From Chloroflexota bacterium (lineage in GTDB: Bacteria > Chloroflexota > Anaerolineae > UBA4142 > SHND01): a stretch of DNA of 41,471 nt. The position numbers and the translations under genes were made by a program. The DNA is taken from positions 1 through 41,471 of the forward strand of contig JAKOPZ010000155.1 of the NCBI GenBank assembly GCA_029778615.1. The letters run 5' to 3'. Each line of letters starts with the position of its first letter. Positions within the stretch are counted from its first letter, which is position 1. Under the pieces are notes generated by a model, which was not told the DNA's origin, ran no database searches, and saw only the letters and a list, made by a program, of their open reading frames with translations. This document shows, piece by piece, positions 15,651 to 24,685 of this stretch.

Positions 15651-17125
15651 TTGACTAGTCCTGCTACCGCGTTTGGATTTAGCAACGCGCCAATAGATGC
15701 CTGCATCGGGTTGAGGACAAAATTCGGAAATACACCGATGAGGACGATGAATACAACGAGCGCCAACAGCAACACAAATTCGCGGCGCGTTAAATCCGGC
15801 AGCGTTTTATTTTTTTCGATGGTCACGGGACCTTGCATCGCGCGTTGATATGCCCACAACAGGTAAATCGCCGCGAGAATTACGCCCACTGCGGCGAATA
15901 CCGTATACATCGGATTCGCACTCCATGCGCCGAGCAAAATCAAAAATTCGCCGACGAATCCATTCAGCCCCGGCAAACCCATTGAAGCAAACATGACGAC
16001 GAGCAAAAAGAACGCGTACACCGGAATCACTTTTTGCAGTCCGCCGAAATTAGCAATCAAGCGCGTATGCGTGCGTTCATACAAAATTCCGACGAGCAAG
16101 AACAACGCACCCGTCGCCAGACCGTGATTCACCATTTGCAACACCGCGCCGCTCATGGCTTGCTGCGAGAAAACGAAAATACCGAGAATGATGAAACCCA
16201 TGTGCGAGACAGATGAATACGCGACGAGCGATTTCAAATCTTTTTGCACCGCCGCGACCATCGCGCCATAGATAATTCCAATGATTGCCAAGACAATCAA
16301 CAACGGCGCAAATTCGCGCGACGCGTCGGGAAAGAGCGTGAGACAGTAACGCAAAAAGCCATACGCGCCGAGTTTCAGCAACACGCCCGCAAGAATAATC
16401 GAACCTGCCGTCGGCGCTTGCACGTGCGCGTCGGGCAGCCACGTGTGCAGTGGAAACATTGGCACTTTGATCGCGAACGCGAGCGCGAACGCGCAAAAGA
16501 GCCATGGCTGAATTGTCGCAGGTGTAATCGTTTTCTGCAATTCTAACAAATCAAACGTGCGCGCGCCCGTCGCGAAATACAAGACGATAATTGCGACCAG
16601 CATCAACAGCGAACCGGACATCGTGAACAAGACAAATTTGATTGCCGCATAAATTCGCCGCTCGTGTCCCCAAATGCCGATGATGAACGCCATCGGGATG
16701 AGCGAAAATTCCCAAAAGACGTAAAACAAAAATACGTCGAGCGCGACAAACACACCGAGCATCGCCGCTTCGAGAATCAGAAAGAAAATAAAATATTCTT
16801 TGACGCGGTCATTGATTTCCGAAAACGACGCGGGAATCGCAATCAGCATGAGGAACGTCGTCAGCATCACGAGCCAGAACGACAACCCATCCACGCCGAC
16901 GTGATACGAAATCCCAAACTGCGGCACCCAATCGTACTGCTCGACAAACTGCATCGCGCTCGTGTTCGGCACAAAGTTCGTGAGCAAGTACACCGACAAC
17001 GCAAATTCAATCGCGACGGCGACAAATGCCCACCCTTTGATGAGCGACGCGTTGGCGCGCGGAAGCAGCGCCGTGACGAGCGCGGCGGCAAGAGGGAAAA
17101 GAATGAGTAGGGAAAGAATTGGCAT
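15647..17125 (-). CDS. nuoM: NADH-quinone oxidoreductase subunit M
   Basis: This is the second antiporter-like subunit of the complex I membrane arm. The 492-residue protein shows VFWEFSLIPMAFIIG (key Glu of helix 5), FAIKVPMFPLHTWLPDAHVQAPTAGSIILAG (key Lys of helix 7 and the conserved loop), KDLKSLVAYSSVSHMGF and GLPGLNGFVGEFL. It begins 1 nt after the stop of the upstream HExxH lipoprotein gene and overlaps the downstream DinB start by 4 nt, so it is tightly embedded in one transcript. Confidence 0.97.
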   Translation of the reverse strand: MPILSLLILFPLAAALVTALLPRANASLIKGWAFVAVAIEFALSVYLLTNFVPNTSAMQFVEQYDWVPQFGISYHVGVDGLSFWLVMLTTFLMLIAIPASFSEINDRVKEYFIFFLILEAAMLGVFVALDVFLFYVFWEFSLIPMAFIIGIWGHERRIYAAIKFVLFTMSGSLLMLVAIIVLYFATGARTFDLLELQKTITPATIQPWLFCAFALAFAIKVPMFPLHTWLPDAHVQAPTAGSIILAGVLLKLGAYGFLRYCLTLFPDASREFAPLLIVLAIIGIIYGAMVAAVQKDLKSLVAYSSVSHMGFIILGIFVFSQQAMSGAVLQMVNHGLATGALFLLVGILYERTHTRLIANFGGLQKVIPVYAFFLLVVMFASMGLPGLNGFVGEFLILLGAWSANPMYTVFAAVGVILAAIYLLWAYQRAMQGPVTIEKNKTLPDLTRREFVLLLALVVFIVLIGVFPNFVLNPMQASIGALLNPNAVAGLVK

Positions 17126-17126
17126 C

Positions 17127-18533
17127 TTACGGCATCAACCCATCAAACGTCGGTTTGTAAAAAATCCCGCACACCTTTTGTTTTTCGGGAAGCAATTTAT
17201 TTTTTACTTCTGCACTAAATTCCTCAATCGTCGCGACGTATTCTTGCTGCGTCAACGCGCTCGGACTGATTTTTTCAAGCGCGGCGTCTTGCGAAAACAA
17301 AATTTCGATTTCATCCGTCGAAATGTGCATCACGCAGTCACGCATTCCCGTCGGCACGGCGTTTAGATTAAAGCGATTCGTTCGCAAATCGCGCACATGC
17401 GTTGCTTCGTGAATTAACGTGGTGAGAAAACTCCAGCGCGTGAGCGCATCATGCGCCGCGCCCGGAAACGCGTCACGCGTCCAATCTGCCAAATGGTCGC
17501 GGAAACGAATGCGCCCGAATGTCGGCTCGCCATTGCGTGTGCGGCAGCAAATGCCATCCGAAAGAAACGGCAGCGACGCGTCGCGATGCACTTCAAACGG
17601 GCGCTGTGCCAACAAATAAGCGTACCATGTCGGCATATTTTCCGCGAGCCAGTTCACTGCAGTCTTGAAAAACGCGGCATCGGTCGCATTAAAATTGTAA
17701 AGGGCAATGTCTTGTACCGAATCCGTCAACTGCGTTGTCTGCTCCGCACCCAGCGCCAGTCCCAAACGCTTGCCTGTCGGACGCGGATTCGCGCCCGAAC
17801 GGTCGAGCACTTCAAAATAGCCACTCGCAGGATTGAACGCAATCGCATCACTGCGCGCCATCGCGATGAACGGATTCGCCAACACTTGCACGATTTCGGC
17901 GGAACGCTGGTCCACCAAAACGATTTGCCAATCGGTCAACACTTGCGGGTCGCCGTTTGGTCGCACCTCCAACAGCGGCGCAATCTCGCGTTCGCTTACT
18001 TGGCGCGGATACAAGCGCAGCAGTGCGTACGCGTTTTTTGGATTTTGTTTGTCGTACCACACATACGCGTAGCACAAATTAAATTCACAGCGCCGTGCTT
18101 CATCATAGACCAGCGCGTTGCCCTGCGCGTCGCGCAATCCAAACCGCGCGTTCATCACTTCGCCCAACGCGGTGACCACTTGGTCGAACGAAATTTTTTC
18201 GGGGTGCAAACAATACACGCGTTCGCGATTTTGCAAGCGCACGGATTGCGGGACTTCACAAAAATTTAACGCACGGTACGCGGAAATGCCGCGCCGGGTC
18301 ACGCTCACAATCGGACGCGTCAACGCGTTGGGTTCGGCGGTCGGTGTTTCTTCAATCTCCGTTTGCGGAATATTCGTTGGTGTAAAGGTTCGGGGCGCGG
18401 CAGTCGCTGCCTGATTTGTCGGTTCGGGCTGCGGCGGCAGCGCAATATTCGGCACAGGCGGCGGGGCGCACGCGATGAATATTCCCACCGCAAACAACAG
18501 ACACGAGAAACCCCATTTCGCGGGAGACCGCAT
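17127..18533 (-). CDS. putative lipoprotein with a zinc-metalloprotease-like HExxH motif, inside the nuo operon
   Basis: The ATG at 18533 is preferred: GGAGA lies 3-7 nt upstream, while an in-frame ATG at 18542 has a poorly placed site and the frame further up overlaps nuoL. The 468-residue protein has a signal segment ending in a lipobox (IFIAC), then a Pro/Thr-rich linker of ~50 residues, suggesting an outward-facing anchored protein. The C-terminal half carries TLIHEATHVRDLRTN at ~372-386, an HExxH motif, with a possible third ligand in DEIEILF about 35 residues on. Several Cys residues are present in the middle part. I recognise no named family. Its place between nuoL (25 nt upstream) and nuoM (1 nt downstream) is unexpected. 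Confidence 0.7.
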   Translation of the reverse strand: MRSPAKWGFSCLLFAVGIFIACAPPPVPNIALPPQPEPTNQAATAAPRTFTPTNIPQTEIEETPTAEPNALTRPIVSVTRRGISAYRALNFCEVPQSVRLQNRERVYCLHPEKISFDQVVTALGEVMNARFGLRDAQGNALVYDEARRCEFNLCYAYVWYDKQNPKNAYALLRLYPRQVSEREIAPLLEVRPNGDPQVLTDWQIVLVDQRSAEIVQVLANPFIAMARSDAIAFNPASGYFEVLDRSGANPRPTGKRLGLALGAEQTTQLTDSVQDIALYNFNATDAAFFKTAVNWLAENMPTWYAYLLAQRPFEVHRDASLPFLSDGICCRTRNGEPTFGRIRFRDHLADWTRDAFPGAAHDALTRWSFLTTLIHEATHVRDLRTNRFNLNAVPTGMRDCVMHISTDEIEILFSQDAALEKISPSALTQQEYVATIEEFSAEVKNKLLPEKQKVCGIFYKPTFDGLMP

Positions 18534-18558
18534 TGTCTCCATCCTTCGCGCAACGTGC

Positions 18559-20553
18559 TTAGGGTCGCATGATGACAATGGCGATGACGACGACAATCCC
18601 AATCAACATCGCGAGCGCATAGCCGCGCGCGTAACCATCCTGCAGCGAGCGCAGCGCCTGCCCCACATTCCGAAACGCGCGCCCCAAGCCGTCTGCCGCG
18701 CCATTGATAATTTTGCCGTCAACGTCCGTCCAAAACGCGTTCGCCAGCCAGCGACCGGGACGCGCAATCACATAATCGTAAATCTGGTCTACCCAATATT
18801 TGTTGCTCCACAAACGATAGAGCCACGGATAGTAACGGGTGAGGCGCTGGGGCGTTTCACGGTCGCCCAAATAAAAACGCAGCGCAATGAAAATACCAAT
18901 TAACGCGGCGGCAGTAGAAATTCCAATCAGCGTCCATTCAAGCGTCGGCGAAATTTCCACAGCGGGTTCGCGGAAAACCGGTTCGAGAAATTGTCCAAAC
19001 AAATTCGCGCCTAACACACTTGGCAATCCAACATATCCCGCGAACAACGCGCCAAGCGCGAGAACCATCAACGGGATTGTCATTACCGGCGACGCCTCGT
19101 GGGGATGAAGCCCGCGTTCGCCGTGTCCGTGCGCGGCGTGTTCGTCTTGCGCGTGAACAACTTCGCCTTCTTTCCAACGCGGTTTTCCGCCGAACGTGAG
19201 AATCACCGCGCGGACTGTATAGAACGCGGTAAGCAGCGCGGTCAAAACGCCCACAACCCACAGCACGATATTTCCACTCGTGAAACCTGCCGTGAGAATT
19301 TCATCTTTGCTAAAGAAACCGCTAAAGAGCGGAAAGCCGGACAGCGCGAACGCGCCAATGAGAAATGTCCAAAACGTAATTGGCATCACCTTTCGCAAAC
19401 CGCCGAGCCGCCGCATATCAATCATGTCGTTCATCGCGTGCATCACCGCGCCCGCGCCGAGAAACAACAGCGCTTTGAAAAACGCGTGCGTCATCAAATG
19501 AAAAATGCCCGCGCCGAACGCGCCGACTCCCAACGCGAAAAACATATAGCCCAATTGCGAAACGGTCGAGTACGCGAGCACGCGTTTCAAATCATTTTGC
19601 ACGAGCGCAATCGTCGCGGCGATGAACGCGGTCAGTACGCCAATGATTGCGACTACCGTCAACGTCGTTGGCGCGAGCGAATACAACACATGCGAACGCG
19701 CCACCATGTACACGCCCGCCGTCACCATCGTCGCCGCGTGAATGAGCGCGCTGACCGGCGTCGGACCCGCCATCGCGTCGGGCAGCCAGATGAACAACGG
19801 AATCTGCGCGGACTTGCCCGTCGCGCCCAAAAACAACAAGAGTGTCATGACGGTAATGACCGGCGCGCCGATTTGGAACATTTCTTCCGCTTTCGGAAAC
19901 ACCTCCGCAAAGGACAATGAACCGAACGTCCAAAACATTAAAATAATTCCGAGCGTGAATCCGAAATCGCCGATGCGGTTCACCACAAACGCTTTGGTCG
20001 CGGACGAACGCGGCGAGAGAAATTTTTCATCCGTGCCGACGGCGAGATTGTCGCGGTCGTACCAAAAACCAATGAGCAAATATGAACATACGCCGACACC
20101 TTCCCAACCCAGGAACATCAGCAAATAATTGTCCGCAAGCACCAGCATCAGCATCGCGAACGCGAACAAGTTCATGGCAAAGAAAAAGCGCGCGTAATCT
20201 TTTTCATGTTCCATGTAACCGACGGCGTACATGTGAATCAATGTGCCCACACCCGTCACTACAAGAATCATCACGGCGGACAACGGGTCAAGCCAAAACG
20301 CGACATTTACCGAAAAACTGTTCGCGCCCACACCGACACCAATCCATTCATAAAGCGTTTCACGCAGGACGCGTTCTTCCGGCGGCAGCGCGACCAGATT
20401 CGCCACCGCGCTGACAGCAACGCCGAACGCTGCCGCCATGAACGCCACCGCCAGCCAACTCGACAAGGCGCGCGGCAAACGACGCCCGACGAGCAAATTA
20501 ATTATTGCGCCGAGCAAAGGCAGTGCGGGAATGAGCCAAAGCATTAGAGGCAT
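18559..20553 (-). CDS. nuoL: NADH-quinone oxidoreductase subunit L
   Basis: This is the distal antiporter-like subunit with the long lateral helix. The 664-residue protein shows LGWEGVGVCSYLLIGFW (helix 5 Glu), TGKSAQIPLFIWLPDAMAGPTPVSALIHAATMV (helix 7 Lys and loop), QNDLKRVLAYSTVSQLGYM and GFPLFSGFFSKDEIL. A His-rich cytoplasmic or external loop (DEHAAHGHGERGLHPHE) at ~478-496 precedes the C-terminal helices. The usual amphipathic lateral helix and final anchor are present. The spacing to nuoK contains a repeat hairpin. Confidence 0.97.
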   Translation of the reverse strand: MPLMLWLIPALPLLGAIINLLVGRRLPRALSSWLAVAFMAAAFGVAVSAVANLVALPPEERVLRETLYEWIGVGVGANSFSVNVAFWLDPLSAVMILVVTGVGTLIHMYAVGYMEHEKDYARFFFAMNLFAFAMLMLVLADNYLLMFLGWEGVGVCSYLLIGFWYDRDNLAVGTDEKFLSPRSSATKAFVVNRIGDFGFTLGIILMFWTFGSLSFAEVFPKAEEMFQIGAPVITVMTLLLFLGATGKSAQIPLFIWLPDAMAGPTPVSALIHAATMVTAGVYMVARSHVLYSLAPTTLTVVAIIGVLTAFIAATIALVQNDLKRVLAYSTVSQLGYMFFALGVGAFGAGIFHLMTHAFFKALLFLGAGAVMHAMNDMIDMRRLGGLRKVMPITFWTFLIGAFALSGFPLFSGFFSKDEILTAGFTSGNIVLWVVGVLTALLTAFYTVRAVILTFGGKPRWKEGEVVHAQDEHAAHGHGERGLHPHEASPVMTIPLMVLALGALFAGYVGLPSVLGANLFGQFLEPVFREPAVEISPTLEWTLIGISTAAALIGIFIALRFYLGDRETPQRLTRYYPWLYRLWSNKYWVDQIYDYVIARPGRWLANAFWTDVDGKIINGAADGLGRAFRNVGQALRSLQDGYARGYALAMLIGIVVVIAIVIMRP

Positions 20554-20567
20554 ACAAAAACTCGATT

Positions 20568-20633
20568 GGGTGACAAGGTAGAGAGGTGAACAGGTGAGAA
20601 AAGCGCGTGACCGCGTTTTTCACCTTGTCACCC
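20568..20633. repeat. GGTGACAAGGT inverted repeat between nuoK and nuoL
   Basis: 12-bp arms GGGTGACAAGGT (20568-20579) and ACCTTGTCACCC (20622-20633) enclose further GGTGA/CACCT units. The right arm covers the nuoK stop codon (20628-20630). In the mRNA this is a large hairpin in the only long spacer of this part of the operon. Confidence 0.75.
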
Positions 20634-20930
20634 CTTGAGCATGTCTATTTCGTCCACATCAACATTCTCGCGCGCGCGAAAAATGGCGACGACAAGTGCG
20701 AGTCCCACTGCCACTTCGGCGGCGGCGACCGTCAACACGATAAACACAAACACTTGCCCGCTCATATCGTCGAGAAAATGCGAGAACGCGACGAACGCGA
20801 GATTGACCGCGTTGAGCATCAATTCGATGCCCATAAAAATAATGAGCGGATTCCGCCGTATCAAAACGGTCAGCGCGCCAATCGAAAACAACACCGCGCT
20901 CAAAATGGTAAAGTGGTTAACCGTCAACAT
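20628..20930 (-). CDS. nuoK: NADH-quinone oxidoreductase subunit K
   Basis: A 100-residue, three-helix subunit of the proton path. The two key glutamates are visible in [15 protein letters not shown] and [17 protein letters not shown]. Length is normal for the family. It starts 33 nt after the nuoJ stop and is followed by a repeat-bearing spacer before nuoL. Confidence 0.96.
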   Translation of the reverse strand: MLTVNHFTILSAVLFSIGALTVLIRRNPLIIFMGIELMLNAVNLAFVAFSHFLDDMSGQVFVFIVLTVAAAEVAVGLALVVAIFRARENVDVDEIDMLKG

Positions 20931-20963
20931 ATCGCTCGCCGTCCGTCATTCGTCTCTTGGCGT

Positions 20964-21521
20964 TCAACGCAAGTCACGTTTTGATTCCGCGTGCGGCACG
21001 CGTTCGCGGCGCGCCAGTGTCATGGCTCCCACAATCGCAATCAACAACAGCACGGACGCAATTTCAAACGGCAAGAGAAATTCCGAAAACAACAACGTGC
21101 CGATGACTTGGACGTGTCCAATCGAAGCAACAAATTCGGGAGTGAATTTTCCGGTCGTGGGCGCAATTTGTCCACTCGCCAAAGTCGCAATGAGCAGCAC
21201 GCCGAGCGCTATCGTAAACACAATCGCCACAAACGTTTGCCCGCGCCCGCGCGCGCCGATAATGTCGAGACGCGGATTTAGGACCATGATAACAAACAAA
21301 AACAAAATGAGCACCGCGCCCGCGTAAATCATAATTTGCGCGACGGCGAGAAACGGCGCATTCAACAAAATGTACATCGCCGCAAGCGCGAGAAAAACCA
21401 ATGCGAGCGCCAACGCGCTGCGCACCGGACTGCGCGCAATGACGACGCCCAACGCCGCGAGCACCGCCAGCGCGGCAAACAAGTAAAAGACAAGTCCTTC
21501 CACAAACGCGCCGTAATCCAT
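20964..21521 (-). CDS. nuoJ: NADH-quinone oxidoreductase subunit J
   Basis: A 185-residue, five-helix membrane-arm subunit. Typical signatures are ARSPVRSALALALVFLALAAMYILLNAPFLAVAQIMIYAGAVLILFLFVIM, including the region of the flexible pi-bulge helix. Its ATG lies 2 nt after the stop of the upstream DinB gene. In standard nuo operons nuoI comes just before nuoJ; here two DinB genes occupy that position. Confidence 0.95.
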   Translation of the reverse strand: MDYGAFVEGLVFYLFAALAVLAALGVVIARSPVRSALALALVFLALAAMYILLNAPFLAVAQIMIYAGAVLILFLFVIMVLNPRLDIIGARGRGQTFVAIVFTIALGVLLIATLASGQIAPTTGKFTPEFVASIGHVQVIGTLLFSEFLLPFEIASVLLLIAIVGAMTLARRERVPHAESKRDLR

Positions 21522-21523
21522 GC

Positions 21524-22009
21524 TTAACCCTTTTTCAATCTCCGCGCTTGCTCCACCACATCGCGGCAGTGTACTTCGTGATGCGCGTACATTGCCAGCA
21601 AAAATTCTTTGACATCCGAATCGCCCGCCGCCGGATGCGTGCCGCGCCGCATCAACATCTCCGGCGTCATCGTCTCGAGCAGACCTATCAAGTTGCGATA
21701 ACTCGCGTCCAATTCGTCGCGCAGCTGCGCCAAACTTTTGGCGCGCCCGGCAGCAACCGTTTCCTGATTAAACTTTTCATTGTCGAAATCGGCAGGCAGC
21801 GCGCTGGTGGTACCCTGCGCAATGTCTTGCAGCAGTTTCTCCATCAACGCTTCGTTCGCGACAATGTGAATGCAGGTGTCCTTGATGGACCATTCGCGCC
21901 CGGGCAGACATTCATCCACCTGCGCCTCCGTCAAGCCCGACGTTGCCTTTAACAACACATCGCGCGAACGGGCGTATTGCGCGAGGAGAGGTTCCAGTTC
22001 TCTAAGCAT
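21524..22009 (-). CDS. DinB-family protein (second DinB of the nuo operon)
   Basis: The 161-residue protein has WSIKDTCIHIVANEALMEKLL (helix 2 His) and YAHHEVHCRDVVEQA (HxxxH pair in helix 4), the metal triad of the DinB fold. The FNQETVAAGRAKSLAQLRDELDASYRNLI segment is typical of DinB_2 proteins. The start overlaps the upstream DinB gene by 8 nt, indicating translational coupling. Some members act as thiol S-transferases (for example bacillithiol or mycothiol-linked); the substrate here is not known. Confidence 0.87.
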   Translation of the reverse strand: MLRELEPLLAQYARSRDVLLKATSGLTEAQVDECLPGREWSIKDTCIHIVANEALMEKLLQDIAQGTTSALPADFDNEKFNQETVAAGRAKSLAQLRDELDASYRNLIGLLETMTPEMLMRRGTHPAAGDSDVKEFLLAMYAHHEVHCRDVVEQARRLKKG

Positions 22010-22490
22010 TTGAAACTGGGGTCGCCAGCGCGGCTTGCACTTGACGAATATGGTCCGCTTCGTGCGTCGTAATAATCAGAAATAGATGGCGCAGGGTTGT
22101 GTCTTTGGCCTGCGGATGGTCACCGCGTTTTTCCAGGTCTTTGGCTGTAACCGTTTCCATCAACGCAATCAAGTCCCGATGTGACTGTTCCCATTCGGCG
22201 AGCAATTCGTCGAGCGATTGTCCCGCGCGTTTTTCCTGCTGGCGCCGATTGAAAAAATCGCGGTCAAAGTCCGGACGCAAACGGTTGTCTTGTTCCGCAA
22301 TCCAATTTTTCGCCATCCGCAACATGCTCGTATCCGCGCCGACAAAATGTGCCAGCACCTGACGCGGCGAATAATCTTCGCTTGCGTTCGATTGATTCAA
22401 TTGCGAATCATTCAAGCCGCGCAAGAATTCGGTAAACGTTTCCCGATTCGCGTTCAATTCCGCAGCACGCGGTTCCAATTCGGTTAACAT
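22002..22490 (-). CDS. DinB-family protein (first DinB of the nuo operon)
   Basis: The ATG at 22490 follows the nuoH stop by one base (TAATATG), preferred to an in-frame TTG at 22502 inside nuoH. The 162-residue protein has YSPRQVLAHFVGADTSML and LIITTHEADHIRQVQAAL, giving the His plus HxxxH triad. FNRRQQEKRAGQSLDELLAEWEQSHRDLI matches the sister gene's middle helix and suggests the two arose by tandem duplication, though identity is only moderate by eye. Together they fill the site where nuoI normally sits. Confidence 0.87.
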   Translation of the reverse strand: MLTELEPRAAELNANRETFTEFLRGLNDSQLNQSNASEDYSPRQVLAHFVGADTSMLRMAKNWIAEQDNRLRPDFDRDFFNRRQQEKRAGQSLDELLAEWEQSHRDLIALMETVTAKDLEKRGDHPQAKDTTLRHLFLIITTHEADHIRQVQAALATPVSNA

Positions 22491-22491
22491 A

Positions 22492-23556
22492 TTAGCGCGC
22501 AAACGCCTGCGCCGCGCCCGGCTGGAAAAAAATAATGATTCCCGCCGTTATCAAAACATTCAAGAGCGCGAGCGGCAGCATCACCTTCCATGTGAAATTC
22601 ATGAGCTGGTCATAACGCAGACGCGGGAACGTGCCGCGAATCCACATGAAAACGAAAATCAGAATAAACACCTTGAGGGCAAACCACCAAATGCCGGGTT
22701 CGCCGACGATGGGCAAAAATGGCAGCGGACTCAGGTAGCCGCCCAGAAACAACGTCGCCGCGATAGCACACACCGTAATGATGTTGATGTATTCCGCCAT
22801 AAAAAAGAACGCGAACTTGATGGACGAGTATTCGGTGTAATAGCCCGCGACCAGTTCCGTTTCTGCTTCGGGCAAATCGAACGGCAAGCGATTCGTTTCC
22901 GCAATCGCGGCAATGATATACAAAATGAATCCGAGAACTTGGGGCAGAATAATCCAACCAAAATTCTTTTGATAGTCCACAATCTCATTCAAATTTAGCG
23001 TGCTCGTCAACATCAGCACACCGACCAATGCGAGTCCAAGCGTGACTTCATACGAAATCAACTGTGCGGCCGCGCGCAGCGAACCGAGCAGTGAATATTT
23101 GTTATTGGAACTCCAACCCGCCAGCACGGTTCCGTACACGCTTACTGACCCCACTGCGAGCAAATACAACAGCGCAACGTTCACATTTGCAATCTGCATC
23201 GGAATTTCCAGCCCAAACAAATTGAGCGGCGGAGAAACCGGAATGACTGCGAACGCGAGCAGCGCGGTGGCAACGGAAATCATTGGCGCAATTACAAACA
23301 CCAATTTGTCCGCATTGGTGGGAATCAATTCTTCTTTGAACAACGCTTTGAGCGCGTCGGCAAGGGGCTGGAACAAACCGCGCGGACCGGTGCGATTGGG
23401 ACCGATACGCACTTGGATTTTGGCAATGACCCAGCGTTCCACCAGCTGGATGTACGCAAAGGTCGTCAATAACGCAAAAATCCACACCACACATTTAATG
23501 ATGAGGATCACGAAATCAACAATCGGTCGGTCAATGTAAATGCCAAGTATGTTCAT
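22492..23556 (-). CDS. nuoH: NADH-quinone oxidoreductase subunit H
   Basis: NuoH forms most of the quinone-binding chamber at the base of complex I. From the ATG at 23556 (MNILGIYIDRP) the protein has 354 residues and about eight helices. Signatures include ERWVIAKIQVRIGPNRTGPRGLFQPLADALKALFKEE, GSLRAAAQLISYEVTLGLAL, ETNRLPFDLPEAETELVAGYYTEYSSIKFA and RGTFPRLRYDQLMNFTWKVMLPLAL. A longer frame to 23601 begins with Cys/Arg-rich residues outside the family and is not believed. It lies 85 nt downstream of nuoE. Confidence 0.96.
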   Translation of the reverse strand: MNILGIYIDRPIVDFVILIIKCVVWIFALLTTFAYIQLVERWVIAKIQVRIGPNRTGPRGLFQPLADALKALFKEELIPTNADKLVFVIAPMISVATALLAFAVIPVSPPLNLFGLEIPMQIANVNVALLYLLAVGSVSVYGTVLAGWSSNNKYSLLGSLRAAAQLISYEVTLGLALVGVLMLTSTLNLNEIVDYQKNFGWIILPQVLGFILYIIAAIAETNRLPFDLPEAETELVAGYYTEYSSIKFAFFFMAEYINIITVCAIAATLFLGGYLSPLPFLPIVGEPGIWWFALKVFILIFVFMWIRGTFPRLRYDQLMNFTWKVMLPLALLNVLITAGIIIFFQPGAAQAFAR

Positions 23557-23641
23557 TGAAAAAGTCTGTCGGTTTGAGCGGAACGAGCAAGTTCCCGTCA
23601 CCCAAAAAGTTCCTCACCACGTTCGGCTGACTGGCACACCA

Positions 23642-24118
23642 TCATCCCGCGCGCAGTTTACTTGTCAACGCATCGAGTTTTTCATCTGTCATGGATTCGT
23701 ACTGGGCGCTATTGTCCAAAAGCAGTACCGGCACTTGGTCGCAACCGCCCAAACACGGCGCGTGACGCAAAGTAATTTTGTTATCGCTCGTTGTCTCTTG
23801 CCCGTGTTCCAAACCCAATTTCTCGCGCAAACGCTCAAACGCTGCATCCGCGCCTGCCAGCGCGCAGGGCAAATCCGTGCAAAACTCTAGCACATGCTGC
23901 CCGACCGGTTTCAAATGGTACATGGTGTAAAAACTCGCGACCGACCCCACTTCTGTCGCGGTCATGTCCAATTCGTTCGCGACGGCGGCGATTGCCTCTT
24001 GCGGCAGCCAGCCGTATTCTTGCTGCGCGAGGTACAGCGCGGGCATTACAGCCGAACGCGCATTCGGATATTTTGCTTTTAGCGCCTGGATTTTTTCTCT
24101 TGCCGCGTCGGATAACAT
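23642..24118 (-). CDS. nuoE: NADH-quinone oxidoreductase subunit E (stand-alone copy)
   Basis: The 24-kDa-type thioredoxin-fold subunit carries the [2Fe-2S] cluster N1a. The 158-residue protein has the four ligands as CTDLPC and CLGGC, plus YGWLPQEAIAAVANELDM and EVGSVASFYTMYHLKPVG of the helical N-terminal part. Unusually, the partner nuoF does not follow; nuoH does. A second NuoE domain is fused to NuoF at 32948-35113, so the window holds two. Confidence 0.95.
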   Translation of the reverse strand: MLSDAAREKIQALKAKYPNARSAVMPALYLAQQEYGWLPQEAIAAVANELDMTATEVGSVASFYTMYHLKPVGQHVLEFCTDLPCALAGADAAFERLREKLGLEHGQETTSDNKITLRHAPCLGGCDQVPVLLLDNSAQYESMTDEKLDALTSKLRAG

Positions 24119-24165
24119 GTTACCTTCACTCGTCTCTCTTTAACCAGTAGACTCTATCACAAATA

Positions 24166-24232
24166 GACAGGATGTACAGGATTCAATACAGAATCAAGTT
24201 TAGAAAATCATCTCAATCGTGTTAATCCTGTC
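24166..24232. repeat. GACAGGAT...ATCCTGTC intergenic repeat between nuoA and nuoE
   Basis: Arms GACAGGAT (24166-24173) and ATCCTGTC (24225-24232) with a further ACAGGATT/TTAATCCTG echo. This aggatgtacaggatt-type repeat is another member of the dispersed palindromes of this genome. It sits exactly where nuoB, C and D would normally lie. Confidence 0.6.
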
Positions 24233-24255
24233 AAAAATCTTATTCCCGCGCAAGT

Positions 24256-24612
24256 TTAGTACCAATCAAAGCCGCCCTTGCGCCAAACGTACACATAGCC
24301 GACGAGCAAGATTGCGACAAAGAGCGCCATTTCCAGAAACAAAAATTCGGCAGCCATGCGAAAGACGACTGCCCACGGATAAAAGAAAATAATTTCAATG
24401 TCGAACAGAATGAAAATGACGGCGACGAGATAGTATCGAATCCACACGCGCCGGCGCGCCGTTCCGATGGCAGTCATTCCCGATTCGTAGGTTTGTCCTT
24501 TGATGGCGGTAGGACGACGCGGTCCGAGGAGCGCTGAAACACCAATCCCAATTGCGGCAAACCCAACCGACACGACCAACATGATAAAGAGGGGGAAATA
24601 ATCACTTGGCAT
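24256..24612 (-). CDS. nuoA: NADH-quinone oxidoreductase subunit A
   Basis: A 118-residue, three-helix subunit bordering the quinone channel. Signatures: TYESGMTAIGTARRR (the usual YECG is YESG here, so the loop Cys is replaced by Ser), YYLVAVIFILFDIEIIFFYPWAV, and the final anchor helix. It is the first gene of the operon: a near-consensus promoter lies 45 nt upstream and no strong ribosome binding site is visible. Confidence 0.95.
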   Translation of the reverse strand: MPSDYFPLFIMLVVSVGFAAIGIGVSALLGPRRPTAIKGQTYESGMTAIGTARRRVWIRYYLVAVIFILFDIEIIFFYPWAVVFRMAAEFLFLEMALFVAILLVGYVYVWRKGGFDWY

Positions 24613-24656
24613 AGCACATTCGGGGGAGATAAAATGGCATAACCGAACAGTTGGCG

Positions 24657-24685
24657 ATGATAATGCGATTCAATCCATTTGTCAA
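24657..24685 (-). promoter_or_regulatory. near-consensus promoter of the nuo operon
   Basis: On the minus strand TTGACA (24680-24685), 17 bp, TATCAT (24657-24662). Transcription would start near 24650, leaving a leader of about 38 nt before nuoA. Confidence 0.75.
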
